64,000 nucleotides of DNA, from the NCBI GenBank assembly GCA_001898415.1, contig MKTU01000026.1, forward strand, positions 2,376 to 66,375. The letters are read 5' to 3'. Each line of letters opens with the position of its first letter. Positions within the stretch are counted from its first letter, which is position 1. Below, one piece after another: positions 33,127-43,400 of this stretch. The position numbers and the translations under genes are program-made. The notes beneath the pieces are model-generated. The model had not been told where the DNA came from. It searched no databases and worked only from the letters and a program-made list of their open reading frames with translations. Source of the stretch: Rhodanobacter sp. 67-28. GTDB taxonomy: Bacteria > Pseudomonadota > Gammaproteobacteria > Xanthomonadales > Rhodanobacteraceae.

Positions 33127-35444
33127 TCGGTGTCCGTGGGAGCGGTGCCGCTGGCGGGCGTGTCGTCGCCGGCCTGGCTGAGCTTGCCGACGATCGCGGT
33201 CATCGCGCGATCGAACAGTGCGTTGGCTGCCAGCACGCGCGCCTTGCCGTCCGCAAACAGGCCAGCCAGCTCGCGCGGGGCGTAATCGGCGACCTTCAGG
33301 CCGCGACGGTTGACGAACAGGTAGCGGCCGCTCATCGGGCTGATCCACGACAGCTTGGCGCGTGCCGGTGCCTCGTCGTCGAGCGTGAACTCCAGCCAGT
33401 TGCCCGGTTGCAGCGCCTGCACCTGGTACCACTCCGGGCTGTCCGGCGGCACCTCGGCCAGCTCTTCCTCTTCTTCCAGGATGTCCGCGGGTGCCGTCTG
33501 GCGGTCGATGACCGGCTGGATGCTGTCCGGGATCGCCAGCATCGCGACGTCCTCCTCGGCTGCGGCGGCGACGTCCGGCGTTTCCGACGCGGTCGTTTCG
33601 CCCAGCTGCTGGCGATAGTAGGCGTGCAGCTGGCCCAGCAGGCGTTCGACGTCCTGTTCCTGGAAAGCGACGTTGGCCAGGCCCTGGCGCAGCGCTCGTT
33701 CGATACCCGGCAGCATCTGCCGCAGGGCCTGTCGGCTGGTGGTGTCGTTGGCCGGCCGGGTGCTGGCGATGAACTCGTCGATGAAGCGCAAGGCGGTCTT
33801 GAACTCGGGCGAGTCCTCGCCCTGGCGCAGCAGGGTCAGCACCAGGTGGTTGGCCCAGGCACGCGCCAGCACGCCGTGGATCAGCGGTGGCAGCTTCTGG
33901 CTGCCGATGCGCTCGAGGATCTCGCGGGCGGCGCGGCGGCGTGCCTGTTCCAGCTTCTCGCGGCCACGCGCGGATTCGGCCACGCGCTGCTCGGCCAGCT
34001 CGGAGCGCCGCTTGTTGACGTCCTGGAACTGCTGCAGGTCGGTCAACAGGCGCTCGAAGATGCCCATGTCGTCGTCGAAATCGTGCAGCAGTTGGTCGAC
34101 GATCGACTTCACCTTCTCGTGCAGGCGATGGTCGCGGTCGGACTCCTCCGACCAGCTCTTGGCCTGTTCGGCCAGGCTGTCCAGCAACCGGCGTGCCGGG
34201 TGCTGGCGGTGCGAGAACATCTTGCGGTCGAGGATCGCCGCCTTGAGATAGGGAATCTGCAGCCGCGCCAGCATCACCTGCATCGCTGCGGGCAGGTTGC
34301 GGTCCTCAAGGATGAACTCGAACAGCATGCCGACCAGGTCGATCGTGTCCTCGTCCATGCTGGCCACATGGCTGGGTCGTTCGCCGCGCAGGGCACCGAT
34401 CTGGGCCAGCAGTTGGGTCTTCAGCTGCAGGACTTCGCGGCTGAGCGCGCCGGCGTCGTCGGATTCGTCGTAGTTGACCGGTCCGCTGTTGCTGATCTGG
34501 CTCTGCAGCACGCTGAGTGCGCCGAGCAGTTCGTTGACCGACGGCAGCGAACCCCCGGCCGCCGCCGTGCCGCCCCCGCTGGCCATGCGGCCACCGCCGG
34601 CGTTGCCGCGGCGTGCACTGAACAGCGCGTGCAGGGTATGCAGCAGGTCGTCGGAGATCTCGGTGCCGTCGTCCATGGCAGCCGCCGCCGTGGCCGCGGC
34701 TCCCGCCGGGGTGCCGCTGCCACCCTTGGCCTGACCGCCGCGCAGCAGGCCGTGGCGCAGCTGCGGCAACACGCCGGCGCGGACCAGCTCCGTGTTGATC
34801 TCCTGGTACAGCTCCTCCAGCAGCGACAGCACGTAGCGATCGAACAGCTTGTAGATGATCAGCTTGACGCGCATGTCTGCGCTGAGTTCCTGCAGCGCTT
34901 CGCGGAACGCCTGGGACAGTGTGGCCGGCGCCACCGGGTTGCTGGTGTCCTCGATCTTGTAGCCGCCGCAGATCACCGACAGGCGCTGGTTGACCGCGAA
35001 CAGGTCACGCGCCAGGCGCGCGTCGTTCTTGCTGATCATGCTGGTGATCGCCAGCGATTCTTCCAGGTCGCTTTCGGCCACGAGGGTCAGTTCGGCGGTG
35101 CCGAGCGAGGATGGCCCCGCTGGTGCCGTGGCCTTGCCCGGGTGCGCCAGATCGCCGAGCTTGCGCGCGATGGCGTTGAGGAAGTTGCGCTCGATGCCGG
35201 GGCGACGCTTGCGCACCTCGCGCATGCCGTCGAAGTAGTGCATCTGCGCCGCGTTGTTCTCGGCCTTCTCGGCGAGGTCGAACAGGGCGTCGTCGACCTG
35301 CTCGAAGGCATTGCCCACCCACTGCTGCAGGCGCTTGTTGGCGATGCTGCGCACGGCATTGAGCAACTCGCCCACGCGCTCGCTGGACGGGTCCAGGCGC
35401 TGATTCAAGTTGACTACGCGGGTTGGCTCATTGGCCTCGTTCAT
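33123..35444 (-). CDS. DUF1631 family large cytoplasmic protein
   Basis: This 773-residue mostly helical protein has no signal or membrane segments. The N-terminal half has the DUF1631 pattern, including D-A-L-F-D-L-A-E-K-A and D-L-F-A-V-N-Q-R-L. A low-complexity Gly/Ala stretch lies at about 255-310. The last hundred residues (W-Y-Q-V-Q-A-L-Q-P-G-N-W-L-E-F, then A-K-L-S-W-I-S-P-M) look like a small PilZ-like beta-barrel without a clear R-x-x-x-R motif. Start at 35444 after AGGGGAACAGGG. Its function is unknown; some databases wrongly call it thymidine phosphorylase. It is coupled to nadC. Confidence 0.82.
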   Translation of the reverse strand: MNEANEPTRVVNLNQRLDPSSERVGELLNAVRSIANKRLQQWVGNAFEQVDDALFDLAEKAENNAAQMHYFDGMREVRKRRPGIERNFLNAIARKLGDLAHPGKATAPAGPSSLGTAELTLVAESDLEESLAITSMISKNDARLARDLFAVNQRLSVICGGYKIEDTSNPVAPATLSQAFREALQELSADMRVKLIIYKLFDRYVLSLLEELYQEINTELVRAGVLPQLRHGLLRGGQAKGGSGTPAGAAATAAAAMDDGTEISDDLLHTLHALFSARRGNAGGGRMASGGGTAAAGGSLPSVNELLGALSVLQSQISNSGPVNYDESDDAGALSREVLQLKTQLLAQIGALRGERPSHVASMDEDTIDLVGMLFEFILEDRNLPAAMQVMLARLQIPYLKAAILDRKMFSHRQHPARRLLDSLAEQAKSWSEESDRDHRLHEKVKSIVDQLLHDFDDDMGIFERLLTDLQQFQDVNKRRSELAEQRVAESARGREKLEQARRRAAREILERIGSQKLPPLIHGVLARAWANHLVLTLLRQGEDSPEFKTALRFIDEFIASTRPANDTTSRQALRQMLPGIERALRQGLANVAFQEQDVERLLGQLHAYYRQQLGETTASETPDVAAAAEEDVAMLAIPDSIQPVIDRQTAPADILEEEEELAEVPPDSPEWYQVQALQPGNWLEFTLDDEAPARAKLSWISPMSGRYLFVNRRGLKVADYAPRELAGLFADGKARVLAANALFDRAMTAIVGKLSQAGDDTPASGTAPTDTE

Positions 35445-35560
35445 CGCCCTGTTCCCCTGACCTGTAGCACGCACGGCCGGACCCTGCAGGCTTGCGCAGA
35501 GGCCGACAATAAGCCAATTCGCGCACGCCTGTCATGCCCATTCCCGCCCGCCACGACGCG

Positions 35561-35836
35561 CTAGCCCTGGCCGGTGGGGAAATCGGCCAGTTGCAAGGTG
35601 CCGATGCCTTCCTCCGGCAGCATCACCGGAATGCCGTCCTCGATGCGGTAAATGACCTTGCAGTCGGTGGTGATCAGCGCCTCGGCCACCCGCTCGCGCA
35701 CCGGCACGCCGGCCACCGTGTCGACCTTGCCCGCGGCGATGGCCTCGTTCAGCGCCTCCAGTTGCGGGCGCGTCACCGATCGCAGCGGGGTCTTGCTGAC
35801 GGGGCAGCACAGGATGTCGAGCAGGCGCTTGTCCAT
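35561..35836 (-). CDS. Trm112-like small protein
   Basis: This 91-residue protein starts M-D-K-R-L-L-D-I-L-C-C-P-V and ends in I-E-D-G-I-P-V-M-L-P-E-E, the two blocks of the Trm112/YcaR family. Between them is an insert of about 30 residues not present in E. coli YcaR. The first zinc pair is changed from C-P-x-C to C-P-V-S, so metal binding may be lost or altered. Family members support methyltransferases or lipid A/peptidoglycan pathways. The start could also be the ATG at 35839. It is divergent from purE. Confidence 0.75.
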   Translation of the reverse strand: MDKRLLDILCCPVSKTPLRSVTRPQLEALNEAIAAGKVDTVAGVPVRERVAEALITTDCKVIYRIEDGIPVMLPEEGIGTLQLADFPTGQG

Positions 35837-35872
35837 CATCGGGGTTCGGGTGTGTCGGGCCGGGAAAGCCCG

Positions 35873-35878
35873 TACAAT
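35873..35878 (+). promoter_or_regulatory. Putative purE -10 box
   Basis: TACAAT lies 23 bases before the purE ATG, in the short divergent region between purE and the Trm112-like gene. The matching -35 region (GTGTGT) is weak. No PurR-type palindrome is visible. Confidence 0.35.
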
Positions 35879-35901
35879 AACGGTTTTTGGACACTCCGGC
35901 C

Positions 35902-36405
35902 ATGACAGCAGCCACAGAAACACCACGCGTGGGCGTGGTGATGGGTTCGCATTCGGATTGGGAAACCATGCAGCACGCCGCCGACGTGCTGACCGAGCTG
36001 GGTGTGGCACACGAGGTTCGCGTGGTCTCGGCCCACCGTACGCCGGATCTGCTGTTCAGCTACGCCGAACAAGCGGCCGGGCGGGGCATCCAGGTCGTCG
36101 TTGCCGGCGCCGGTGGCGCCGCCCACCTGCCGGGCATGCTGGCAGCCAAGACCCGCCTGCCGGTGTTCGGCGTGCCGGTCCAGTCGAAGGCACTCAACGG
36201 CATGGACTCGCTGCTGTCGATCGCGCAGATGCCGGCAGGGGTTCCGGTCGGTACGCTGGCGATCGGACGTGCCGGGGCGGTCAATGCCGCCCTGCTGGCC
36301 GCCGCCGTGCTGGCCCTGCACGATCACGCGCTGGCCGATGCGCTGGATCAATGGCGCGCGCGCCAGACGCGAGCCGTGCTCGCCCAGCCGGACCCGCGGG
36401 CATGA
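35902..36405 (+). CDS. purE: N5-carboxyaminoimidazole ribonucleotide mutase
   Basis: This 167-residue class I PurE converts N5-CAIR to CAIR in purine synthesis. The active-site motifs are G-S-H-S-D-W-E-T and S-A-H-R-T-P, and the [10 protein letters not shown] loop follows. The ATG at 35902 is the first in register with the V-G-V-V-M-G strand. It overlaps purK by four bases. Together with PurK it forms the ATP-dependent two-step carboxylation of AIR. Confidence 0.96.
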   Translation: MTAATETPRVGVVMGSHSDWETMQHAADVLTELGVAHEVRVVSAHRTPDLLFSYAEQAAGRGIQVVVAGAGGAAHLPGMLAAKTRLPVFGVPVQSKALNGMDSLLSIAQMPAGVPVGTLAIGRAGAVNAALLAAAVLALHDHALADALDQWRARQTRAVLAQPDPRA

Positions 36406-37562
36406 GCGACCGCAAGCAGCCGGTGGTGGGCATCCTCGGCGGCGGGCAACTCGCCCGCATGCTGGCCGTGGCCGCCGCGCCGCTGGGCGCGAACTGCCTG
36501 GTCGTGGATGGCTCCGCCGATGCGTGCGCCGGCCAGGTGGCGCCGCTGGTGGTGGCCGGTTGGGACGATCGCGCCGCGCTGGAGGCGTTCGCCCGTCGGG
36601 TGGACGTGGTCACCTTCGATTTCGAGAACGTGCCGGCCGATACCGCGCACTGGCTGGCCGAACGGGTCGCCGTGCACCCGGCGCCCGAGGCGCTGGCGGT
36701 GGCGCAGGACCGGCTGGCCGAGAAAAACCTGTTCCGCGCCTGCGGCCTGCCCACCACCGAATTCATGGCGGTCGACACCCGCGAGCAGCTGGATCAGGCG
36801 CTGGCCGCGGTCGGCGCCCCGGCCATCCTCAAGACGCGTCGCCTGGGTTACGACGGCAAGGGCCAGTTCCGGCTGGCCACGGCGGCCGACGCGGATGCGG
36901 CCTGGGCGGCGCTGGGTGCCCAGGCGGCCACGCTGGGGCTGATCCTGGAAGCCTTCGTGCCGTTCGAGCGCGAGCTGTCGGTGATCGCCGTGCGCGGGCG
37001 CGACGGCGAGTTCCGCACCTGGCCGCTGACCGGCAACTGGCACGTCGACGGCGTGTTGTCGATGAGCCTCGCACCGGCGCCGGACCTCGGCCCGCTACAG
37101 CAGCGCGCCAGCGAGCACGCGCGCATCCTGGCCGAACGCCTGGGCTACGTCGGCGTGTTCGCGCTGGAACTGTTCGTGCGCGACGGCGAATTGCTCGGCA
37201 ACGAAATGGCCCCGCGCGTGCACAACTCCGGCCATTGGACGATCGAGGGCGCGCATGCCAGCCAGTTCGAGAACCACGTGCGCGCCGTGCTCGGCCTGCC
37301 GCTGGGAGACACCAACGTGCGCGGCATGGCGGCCATGTTCAACTGGATCGGCGAGCTGCCCGATGCCGCGCCGGTGCTGCGCGGCGTGGATGCCCACTGG
37401 CATGACTACGGCAAGCAGGCGCGGCAGGGGCGCAAGGTCGGTCATGCCACCGTGTGCGCGCCCGATGCCGCCACGCTGGCGTCACGCTTGCGCGAGATCG
37501 CGCAGGCGCTGGGGCGCGAGGCGCAGGTGGCACCCGTGTTGCGTGCGCTGACGGGCCGGTAG
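36402..37562 (+). CDS. purK: N5-carboxyaminoimidazole ribonucleotide synthase
   Basis: This 386-residue ATP-grasp enzyme makes N5-CAIR from AIR, bicarbonate and ATP. It starts with a Rossmann-type [11 protein letters not shown] and has the ATP-grasp residues in R-L-G-Y-D-G-K-G-Q, then the late [16 protein letters not shown] overlap with purE. A repeat and a strong terminator follow, so purEK is likely a two-gene operon. Confidence 0.96.
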   Translation: MSDRKQPVVGILGGGQLARMLAVAAAPLGANCLVVDGSADACAGQVAPLVVAGWDDRAALEAFARRVDVVTFDFENVPADTAHWLAERVAVHPAPEALAVAQDRLAEKNLFRACGLPTTEFMAVDTREQLDQALAAVGAPAILKTRRLGYDGKGQFRLATAADADAAWAALGAQAATLGLILEAFVPFERELSVIAVRGRDGEFRTWPLTGNWHVDGVLSMSLAPAPDLGPLQQRASEHARILAERLGYVGVFALELFVRDGELLGNEMAPRVHNSGHWTIEGAHASQFENHVRAVLGLPLGDTNVRGMAAMFNWIGELPDAAPVLRGVDAHWHDYGKQARQGRKVGHATVCAPDAATLASRLREIAQALGREAQVAPVLRALTGR

Positions 37563-37565
37563 GAT

Positions 37566-37631
37566 CGCACCCCCGTCTGTGCGCGAGCCTTTCGTCACGT
37601 GACCCGGAACCATCGCGCACAGGGTGCGCTC
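37566..37631. repeat. GCGCGA/TCGCGC inverted repeat
   Basis: TGTGCGCGA (37578-37586) pairs with TCGCGCACA (37613-37621). GCACCC and GGGTGC outer arms are offset by a few bases. The loop starts GCCTTTCGTCAC, the same as the loop of the element at 1026-1063. It is a dispersed palindromic repeat placed after purK. Confidence 0.65.
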
Positions 37632-37648
37632 GTGCAAAAGCGGGCATG

Positions 37649-37679
37649 AAAAAGGCGGCGCCATTGGCGCCGCCTTTTT
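37649..37679. terminator. Bidirectional terminator between purK and sodB
   Basis: Stem AAAAAGGCGGCGCC/GGCGCCGCCTTTTT with the loop ATT. It serves purEK on the + strand and sodB on the - strand. Confidence 0.93.
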
Positions 37680-37695
37680 CCGGTGAGCCGTGGGA

Positions 37696-38274
37696 TCAGG
37701 CCAGGTTCTTCGCCGCGAAATCCCAGTTGACCAGGTTCCAGAACGCCTCCAGATACTTCGGGCGCGCGTTGCGGTAGTCGATGTAGTAGGCGTGCTCCCA
37801 CACGTCGGCGGTGAGCAGCGGCTTGTCGCTGCCGGTGATCGGCGTACCGGCGTTGGACGTGTTCACGATGCCGAGCGAGCCATCCGGGCGCTGCACCAGC
37901 CAGGTCCAGCCGGAGCCGAAGTTGCCGGCGGCGGATTTGCTGAACTCATCCTTGAACTTGGCCACCGAGCCGAACGCCTTGTTGATCGCGTCGGCGAGCT
38001 TGCCGGTGGGTTCGCCGCCACCGTTCGGGCTCATCGAGTTCCAGTAGAAAGTGTGGTTCCAGGTCTGCGCGGCGTTGTTGAAGATGCCGCCGGAAGACTT
38101 GCGGATGATGTCCTCGAGTTTCGCGTCGGCGAACTCGGTGCCTTCGATCTGCTTGTTGAGGTTGGTCACATAGGCCTGGTGGTGCTTGCCGTAGTGGTAC
38201 TCGAGCGTCTCGGCGGAGACGTGCGGCTCCAATGCATTCTTTTCGTACGGAAGCGGGGGAAGTTCGATGGCCAT
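37696..38274 (-). CDS. sodB: Superoxide dismutase, iron type
   Basis: This 192-residue cytoplasmic superoxide dismutase has metal ligands in H-x-x-x-Y-H-Y-G-K-H-H and the signature [11 protein letters not shown]. Gln in [11 protein letters not shown] and the A-A-G-N-F-G-S-G-W segment are the marks of iron rather than manganese enzymes. The ATG at 38274 follows AAGGAG. It faces away from the glutaredoxin gene and shares a terminator with purK. Confidence 0.95.
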   Translation of the reverse strand: MAIELPPLPYEKNALEPHVSAETLEYHYGKHHQAYVTNLNKQIEGTEFADAKLEDIIRKSSGGIFNNAAQTWNHTFYWNSMSPNGGGEPTGKLADAINKAFGSVAKFKDEFSKSAAGNFGSGWTWLVQRPDGSLGIVNTSNAGTPITGSDKPLLTADVWEHAYYIDYRNARPKYLEAFWNLVNWDFAAKNLA

Positions 38275-38341
38275 GAGCGACTCCTTGGGATGTTGCTGAG
38301 GGAGAAAATGTCGGCGCAACAGGTGGCGGCCGACGGGCGGC

Positions 38342-38350
38342 TGATACAAT
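38342..38350 (+). promoter_or_regulatory. Extended -10 promoter for grxD
   Basis: TGATACAAT is an extended -10 element 36 bases before the glutaredoxin ATG. It lies in the divergent sodB-grxD region. Confidence 0.45.
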
Positions 38351-38386
38351 AGCGGCTTGCCTGCATTGTAAAGATGAAACACCACC

Positions 38387-38710
38387 ATGGACATCAACGA
38401 GCCAATCAAGGCGATGCTGGCCGAGCATCCCATCGTGCTTTTCATGAAAGGCACGCCGCAATATCCCATGTGCGGTTTTTCAAGTCGCGCGGCGCAGGCG
38501 CTGACTCGGGCAGGAGCGACATTCCACGCAGTCAACGTGCTGGCCGACCCGCAAGTGCGCGCCGCGCTGCCGCACTTCGCGAACTGGCCGACGTTCCCGC
38601 AACTGTTCATCAACGGCGAGTTGATCGGCGGCTGCGACATCATCGAGGAGCTGATGTCCTCCGGCGAACTCGCGCGCATGGCCAGCGACGTGGCGGGGGC
38701 CGCCTCTTGA
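38387..38710 (+). CDS. grxD: Monothiol glutaredoxin (GrxD/Grx4-like)
   Basis: This 107-residue monothiol glutaredoxin has the C-G-F-S active site after K-G-T-P-Q-Y-P-M. It also has the cis-Pro W-P-T-F-P-Q-L-F and the G-G-C-D-I-I glutathione site. Such proteins bind and pass on [2Fe-2S] clusters with BolA partners. It overlaps the next gene by four bases (TTGA). Its place beside sodB fits an oxidative-stress/iron neighbourhood. Confidence 0.95.
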   Translation: MDINEPIKAMLAEHPIVLFMKGTPQYPMCGFSSRAAQALTRAGATFHAVNVLADPQVRAALPHFANWPTFPQLFINGELIGGCDIIEELMSSGELARMASDVAGAAS

Positions 38711-39474
38711 GCGGCTTGCCCGTGGCGCGCCTGCCGGCCGATTGGCAGCCCGAGGCCGGCAGCCTCGCCGGTCGCGTGATCCTGGTCACCGGCGCCTATG
38801 GCGGGCTCGGCAGCGCGGTGGTGCGCGCGGCCACGCTGGCCGGCGCCACCGTGGTCATCACCGGCAAGCGCAAGCGCCAGCTGGAAAAGCTCTACGACGC
38901 GATGGGCGAGGAGGGCCTGGCCGAGCCGGTGATCCATCCGCTGGACATGGAAGTGGCCACGCCGCGCGAGTACGCCGCACTGGCCGAGGGCTTGCAGCGC
39001 GACCTCGGCCGTCTCGACGGCATCGTGCATTGCGCGGCCAGTTTCGCCGGGCTCACGCCGATTTCCATGCAGCGGCCGGACGACTGGCTGCGCGCGATGC
39101 ACGTCAACGTCAACGCGCCGTTCGCCCTGACCCAGGCTTGCATGCCACTGCTGACCGAGGCTGCCGACAGCGCCGTGGTATTCGTGCTGGACAGCCCCGA
39201 CCTGCTGCGACGTGCACACTGGGGCGGTTACGGCGTGTCCAAGGCCGCGCTGGAGCGGTTGGCGGCGATCCTGCACGAGGAAACCGACGAGACTTCGCTG
39301 CGCGTGCACGCGCTGCTGCCCGCGCCGATGCGCACGGCGTTGCGCCGGCTGGCCTATTTCGGCGACGACATCATGCAGCAGCCCACGCCGGACGCCACTG
39401 CCGATGCGGCCATCTATCTGCTCGGCCCGCAGGCGCGGGCGGCACGCGGCGCGGTGCTGGACCTTCGCTCGTAG
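38707..39474 (+). CDS. Short-chain dehydrogenase/reductase, YciK-like
   Basis: This 255-residue SDR has the nucleotide-binding T-G-A-Y-G-G-L-G, the N-V-N-A-P-F strand, and the catalytic Y-G-V-S-K with Ser in V-L-D-S. It resembles E. coli YciK in length and order; the substrate is unknown. The start is a TTG at 38707 that overlaps the glutaredoxin stop (TTGA). No ATG exists before the first conserved strand. It is translated with grxD. Confidence 0.85.
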   Translation: MSGLPVARLPADWQPEAGSLAGRVILVTGAYGGLGSAVVRAATLAGATVVITGKRKRQLEKLYDAMGEEGLAEPVIHPLDMEVATPREYAALAEGLQRDLGRLDGIVHCAASFAGLTPISMQRPDDWLRAMHVNVNAPFALTQACMPLLTEAADSAVVFVLDSPDLLRRAHWGGYGVSKAALERLAAILHEETDETSLRVHALLPAPMRTALRRLAYFGDDIMQQPTPDATADAAIYLLGPQARAARGAVLDLRS

Positions 39475-39545
39475 AGCTCGCGGGCAGGCTCCCGCCGCGC
39501 ATCCACGATCGGGGCACGTCGCAAACCTGACTGCAGGGAGTCGAA

Positions 39546-40157
39546 ATGGAAGCGCAAATGACCACGTTGTCGGCGGGCATCATGTTGTTCCTGATCATGG
39601 ACCCGCTGGGCAACATTCCGATCTTCCTCAGCCTGCTCAAGGACGTGCCGCCGCGGCGCCGGCGCCGGGTGATGGTGCGCGAGCTGCTGATCGCGCTCGG
39701 CGTGCTGCTGGTGTTCCTGTTCGGCGGCCAGCAGTTCCTGCACCTGATGCAGCTCAAGCCCGACTCCATCAGCGTCGCCGGCGGCATCGTGCTGTTCCTG
39801 ATCGGCATCCGCATGGTGTTCCCGCCGGCCGACGGCAGCGGCATCTTCGGCAAGCCGGGGCAGGGCGAGCCCTTCATCGTGCCCATGGCGATCCCCGGCG
39901 TGGCCGGGCCCTCGGCGATGGCCGCGCTGCTGCTGCTCACCAACACCCAGCCCGGGCGCACCGCGGATTGGGTGCTCGCGCTGCTGCTGGCGTGGTTGGC
40001 CACCGCGATCATCCTGCTCAGCTCGACCTACCTGTTCCGCTGGCTGGGCGAGAGCGTGCTGACCGCGCTGGAGCGCGTGATGGGCATGCTGCTGATCGCC
40101 TTGTCGGTACAGATGTTCATGTCCGGCGTGGCCTCGTTCCTGCGTTCGATGCCCTGA
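39546..40157 (+). CDS. MarC/YhgN family membrane protein
   Basis: This 203-residue inner-membrane protein has six predicted helices and the MarC-family motifs [11 protein letters not shown] and P-G-V-A-G-P-S-A-M. The family was once linked to antibiotic resistance, but the function is not known. The ATG at 39546 follows GGGAG. The gene stands alone after the SDR gene. Confidence 0.9.
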   Translation: MEAQMTTLSAGIMLFLIMDPLGNIPIFLSLLKDVPPRRRRRVMVRELLIALGVLLVFLFGGQQFLHLMQLKPDSISVAGGIVLFLIGIRMVFPPADGSGIFGKPGQGEPFIVPMAIPGVAGPSAMAALLLLTNTQPGRTADWVLALLLAWLATAIILLSSTYLFRWLGESVLTALERVMGMLLIALSVQMFMSGVASFLRSMP

Positions 40158-40222
40158 AAACCATGCCCCGCGGGGGCGGTTGGCCGTCGCCGGGGTGACG
40201 TGCCACTGGCATGAAAGTGTCA

Positions 40223-40248
40223 TACAATGCCGTTAAAATTCTTTTAAC
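40223..40248 (+). promoter_or_regulatory. Promoter-like TACAAT and operator-like palindrome before the TonB receptor
   Basis: TACAAT (40223-40228) is followed by the perfect inverted repeat GTTAAAA-TTC-TTTTAAC (40232-40248) in an AT-rich patch. It lies about 180 bases before the receptor ATG. The palindrome begins 4 bases after the -10 box, a good place for a repressor. The rest of the 270-base gap (40158-40427) holds no gene. Confidence 0.45.
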
Positions 40249-40427
40249 AATTGGTTGGCAGAGGGAGACAGCTGCCAGCCGCCCGCATCGGTCCCGCGCG
40301 GACCGCTGCCGGGAGCCAAGCAGGACCATCAAACGCTTCGCCACCATGCTTGGGCCATCCCGGGTCGCGGCATGTTTGATTCCGTACATACTTTTCTTTT
40401 GTCGTTGACTCGAGGGACGAACAAGAC

Positions 40428-43400
40428 ATGAACAGCCGAATTCGCACCAAATTGCTGCCGTTTGCGATTGCTGCGTTGCTTGCGGGCGCGCCGGCCGCCG
40501 CCCAGAACGTGACCTCCTCCGGCGCGACGGGACGAATCGTCGACGCCAGCGGCCAGCCGGTGGCCGGAGCCACCGTGCAGATCGTGCATGAGCCGTCAGG
40601 CACCACCAAGACGGTCACCACCGACGCCGACGGCCGCTACACCGCGCAGGGCCTGCGCGTGGGCGGCCCGTTCGACATCACCGTGTCCAAGACGGGCATG
40701 GGGCAGGCGGAAAAGAACAACGTCTACCTGCAACTGGGCCAGGTATCCTCGATCAACGTGCAGATGAGCACATCCGGGGTTCAGGCCAAGGACCTCAGCG
40801 CGGTCACGGTCACCACCTCGGCGCTCAGCCAGATTTTCTCGGCGGACAACAAGGGCCTGTCGATGAACGTCTCGCAGCGCGAGCTGGAGACGACGCCGCA
40901 GGGCAACCGTTCGATCGACGACATCGCGCGCCTCGACCCGCGCATCAACGTGACCGACCAGGGTGACGGTTCGATCTCGATGGCCGGCCTGCCGAACCGC
41001 TTCAACAACATCAGCGTCGACGGCATTTCCCAGGGCGACCCCTACGGCCTCAACGCCAATGGCCTGCCGTACCAGGGTTCGCCGATCTCGGTCGACACGA
41101 TCGGCGAGTACAACATCTCCACCGCCAATTTCGACGTCACCTCCGACACGGTCGGTGCCGACATCAATGCGGTCACCAAGTCGGGCACCAACGAGTTTCA
41201 CGGCTCGGTGTATTACGCCTATCGCAATGCCAACAAGATGGTCGGCAATGCCGGCTGGCTGGACAACGGCGACCGCGGTTACGACTACACCGGCTACCAG
41301 CGCGACTGGACCGGCGGCGTCACCGTGGGCGGCCCGATCATCAAGGACAAGCTGTTCTTCTTCTTCTCGGCCGAGCAGGAAAAGACCACCGGTATCGGCG
41401 CGGACTCGTCCAACGGCCTGGATCCGTCGCTGACCGGCGCGTCCACCTCCAACAAGATCTCGCCCAGCGACCTGCAGCAGGTGATCGACACCGCCAAGGC
41501 GCTTGGCCTGCAGCCGGGCAGCCTGGGCGGCGGTGCGGTCGGCCTGACCGACAAGCGCTACCTCGGCAAGATCGACTGGAACATCAGCAACGACCATCGT
41601 GCCAGCTTCACCTACCAGTACACCAAGGAGAACCAGCCCATCGTGCAGGGCAACAGCTCCAAGGAAGTGGGCCTGGACAGCTACTGGTACAGCAAGGACA
41701 GCCTGACCAAGAACGCCGCGCTGCAGTTCTACGATGACTGGAGCGAGAACTTCTCGACCGAAGCCAAGATCAGCTACCAGACGTTCGAGCAGCTGGCCGG
41801 CAACGCGATCAACCAGCCGCAGGTGAAGGTCTACCTGAGCAATGACAACAAGGGGCCGTCGGTCAACCTCGGCGAGGATCAGTACCGCCACGAGAATGCC
41901 ATCAGCACCAAGAAGTGGTCGGCCTTCATCGCCGGCACCTACTTCCTTGGCGACCACACCATCAAGGGCGGCATCGACTTCCAGCGCGACCAGATCTACA
42001 ACCTGTTCGGCCGCACCCAGCACGGCAATTACACGTTCTACGGGCTGACCAATTTCGCGAATCGCGACTACGACTCGTACTTCCTGTACCAGCCCGCGCC
42101 GGGCTATACCCTCAACGACGTGGCGGCACAGTGGGTGTACAGCCAGTACAGCCCGTTCATCCAGGACAGCTGGCAGGTCAACAACAACCTGTCGGTGACC
42201 TACGGCCTGCGCGTGAACATCCCGCAGTCCGACCATGCACCGTTCTACAACGCCGCCTTCCAGCAGTCGTTCGGTTACCCGAACAACAGCAGCCTGGGCA
42301 GCAAGAACAAGGTGGTCGAGCCGCGCTTCGCGTTCAACTACGCGTTCAACACCGAGCGCATGATGCAGTTGCGCGGCGGCATCGGCCTGTTCCAGACCAC
42401 CCCGCCCACGGTATGGATGACCAATCCGTACCAGAACAACGGCCTCACCGTGGCCAGCTATTCGTCGTTCGATCCGGCGGATGCGCCGTTCAGCCCGGAC
42501 CCGTACCACCAGAACATTCCGACCGGCACGCAAGTCCAGCCGGCGGGCGTCGTCGACACGATCGATCCCGACTTCAAGCTGCCCAGCGTGTGGAAGACCA
42601 CCCTGGCATTCGATGCCGAACTGCCGTGGTGGGGTCTGATCAGCTCGGTGGAGTTGCAGCACATCCAGGCCGACAACGCGATCTTCTACAAGGCCATCAA
42701 CATCGGTGCGCCGACCGGCACGATGCCTGACGGCCGCTTCCAGTACTGGAAGACCCCGGGCGAGCGCGGCAGCAGCAAGGATGCGGCCGCCAATCGCGAC
42801 CGGGCGTTCGACCAGCAGTCCACGCTGCTCACCAACACCGGCAAGGGCAAGTCCGACAGCCTGACCCTGGCCCTGGCCAAGCCCTTCTCGGAGAGCTGGT
42901 TCGGCAACGTGAGCCTCACCTTCAGCCATGCCACCGAGGTCAACCCGGGCAACAGCTCGCAGGCGTTCTCCGGCTACAAGTACGTGGTGCGCGAAAACGT
43001 CAACGACGAAGTGGCCGCCACTGCCGACCGCAACATTCCCAAGGCGCTCAAGGCGTCGCTGACCTGGCAGCATGCGTTCTTCGGCAACTACAAGACCAGC
43101 GTGTCGGCGTTCTACAACGGCCACAGCGGCCTGCCGTACAGCTGGATCTTCTCCGGCGACTCCAACGGCGACGGCATCACCTACCAGGACCCGATCTACA
43201 TCCCGACGGTGAACGATGCGAAGGTCAGCTACGGCAGCGCGTCGCCCGAACTGATCCAGCAGTTCCAGGACTACATTGCCGGCAACAAGTACCTCAGCCG
43301 TCACCGGGGCCAGATTGCCGGTCGCAACACCGATCACTACGGCTGGGTGAATCAGCTCGACATGAGCTTCTCGCAGGAAGTGCCCGGCATCTTCAAGGGC

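Noticed and set aside
33123-35444. Annotation of the DUF1631 protein as thymidine phosphorylase
   Set aside because: No phosphorylase motifs are present; the name is a known database error for this family.
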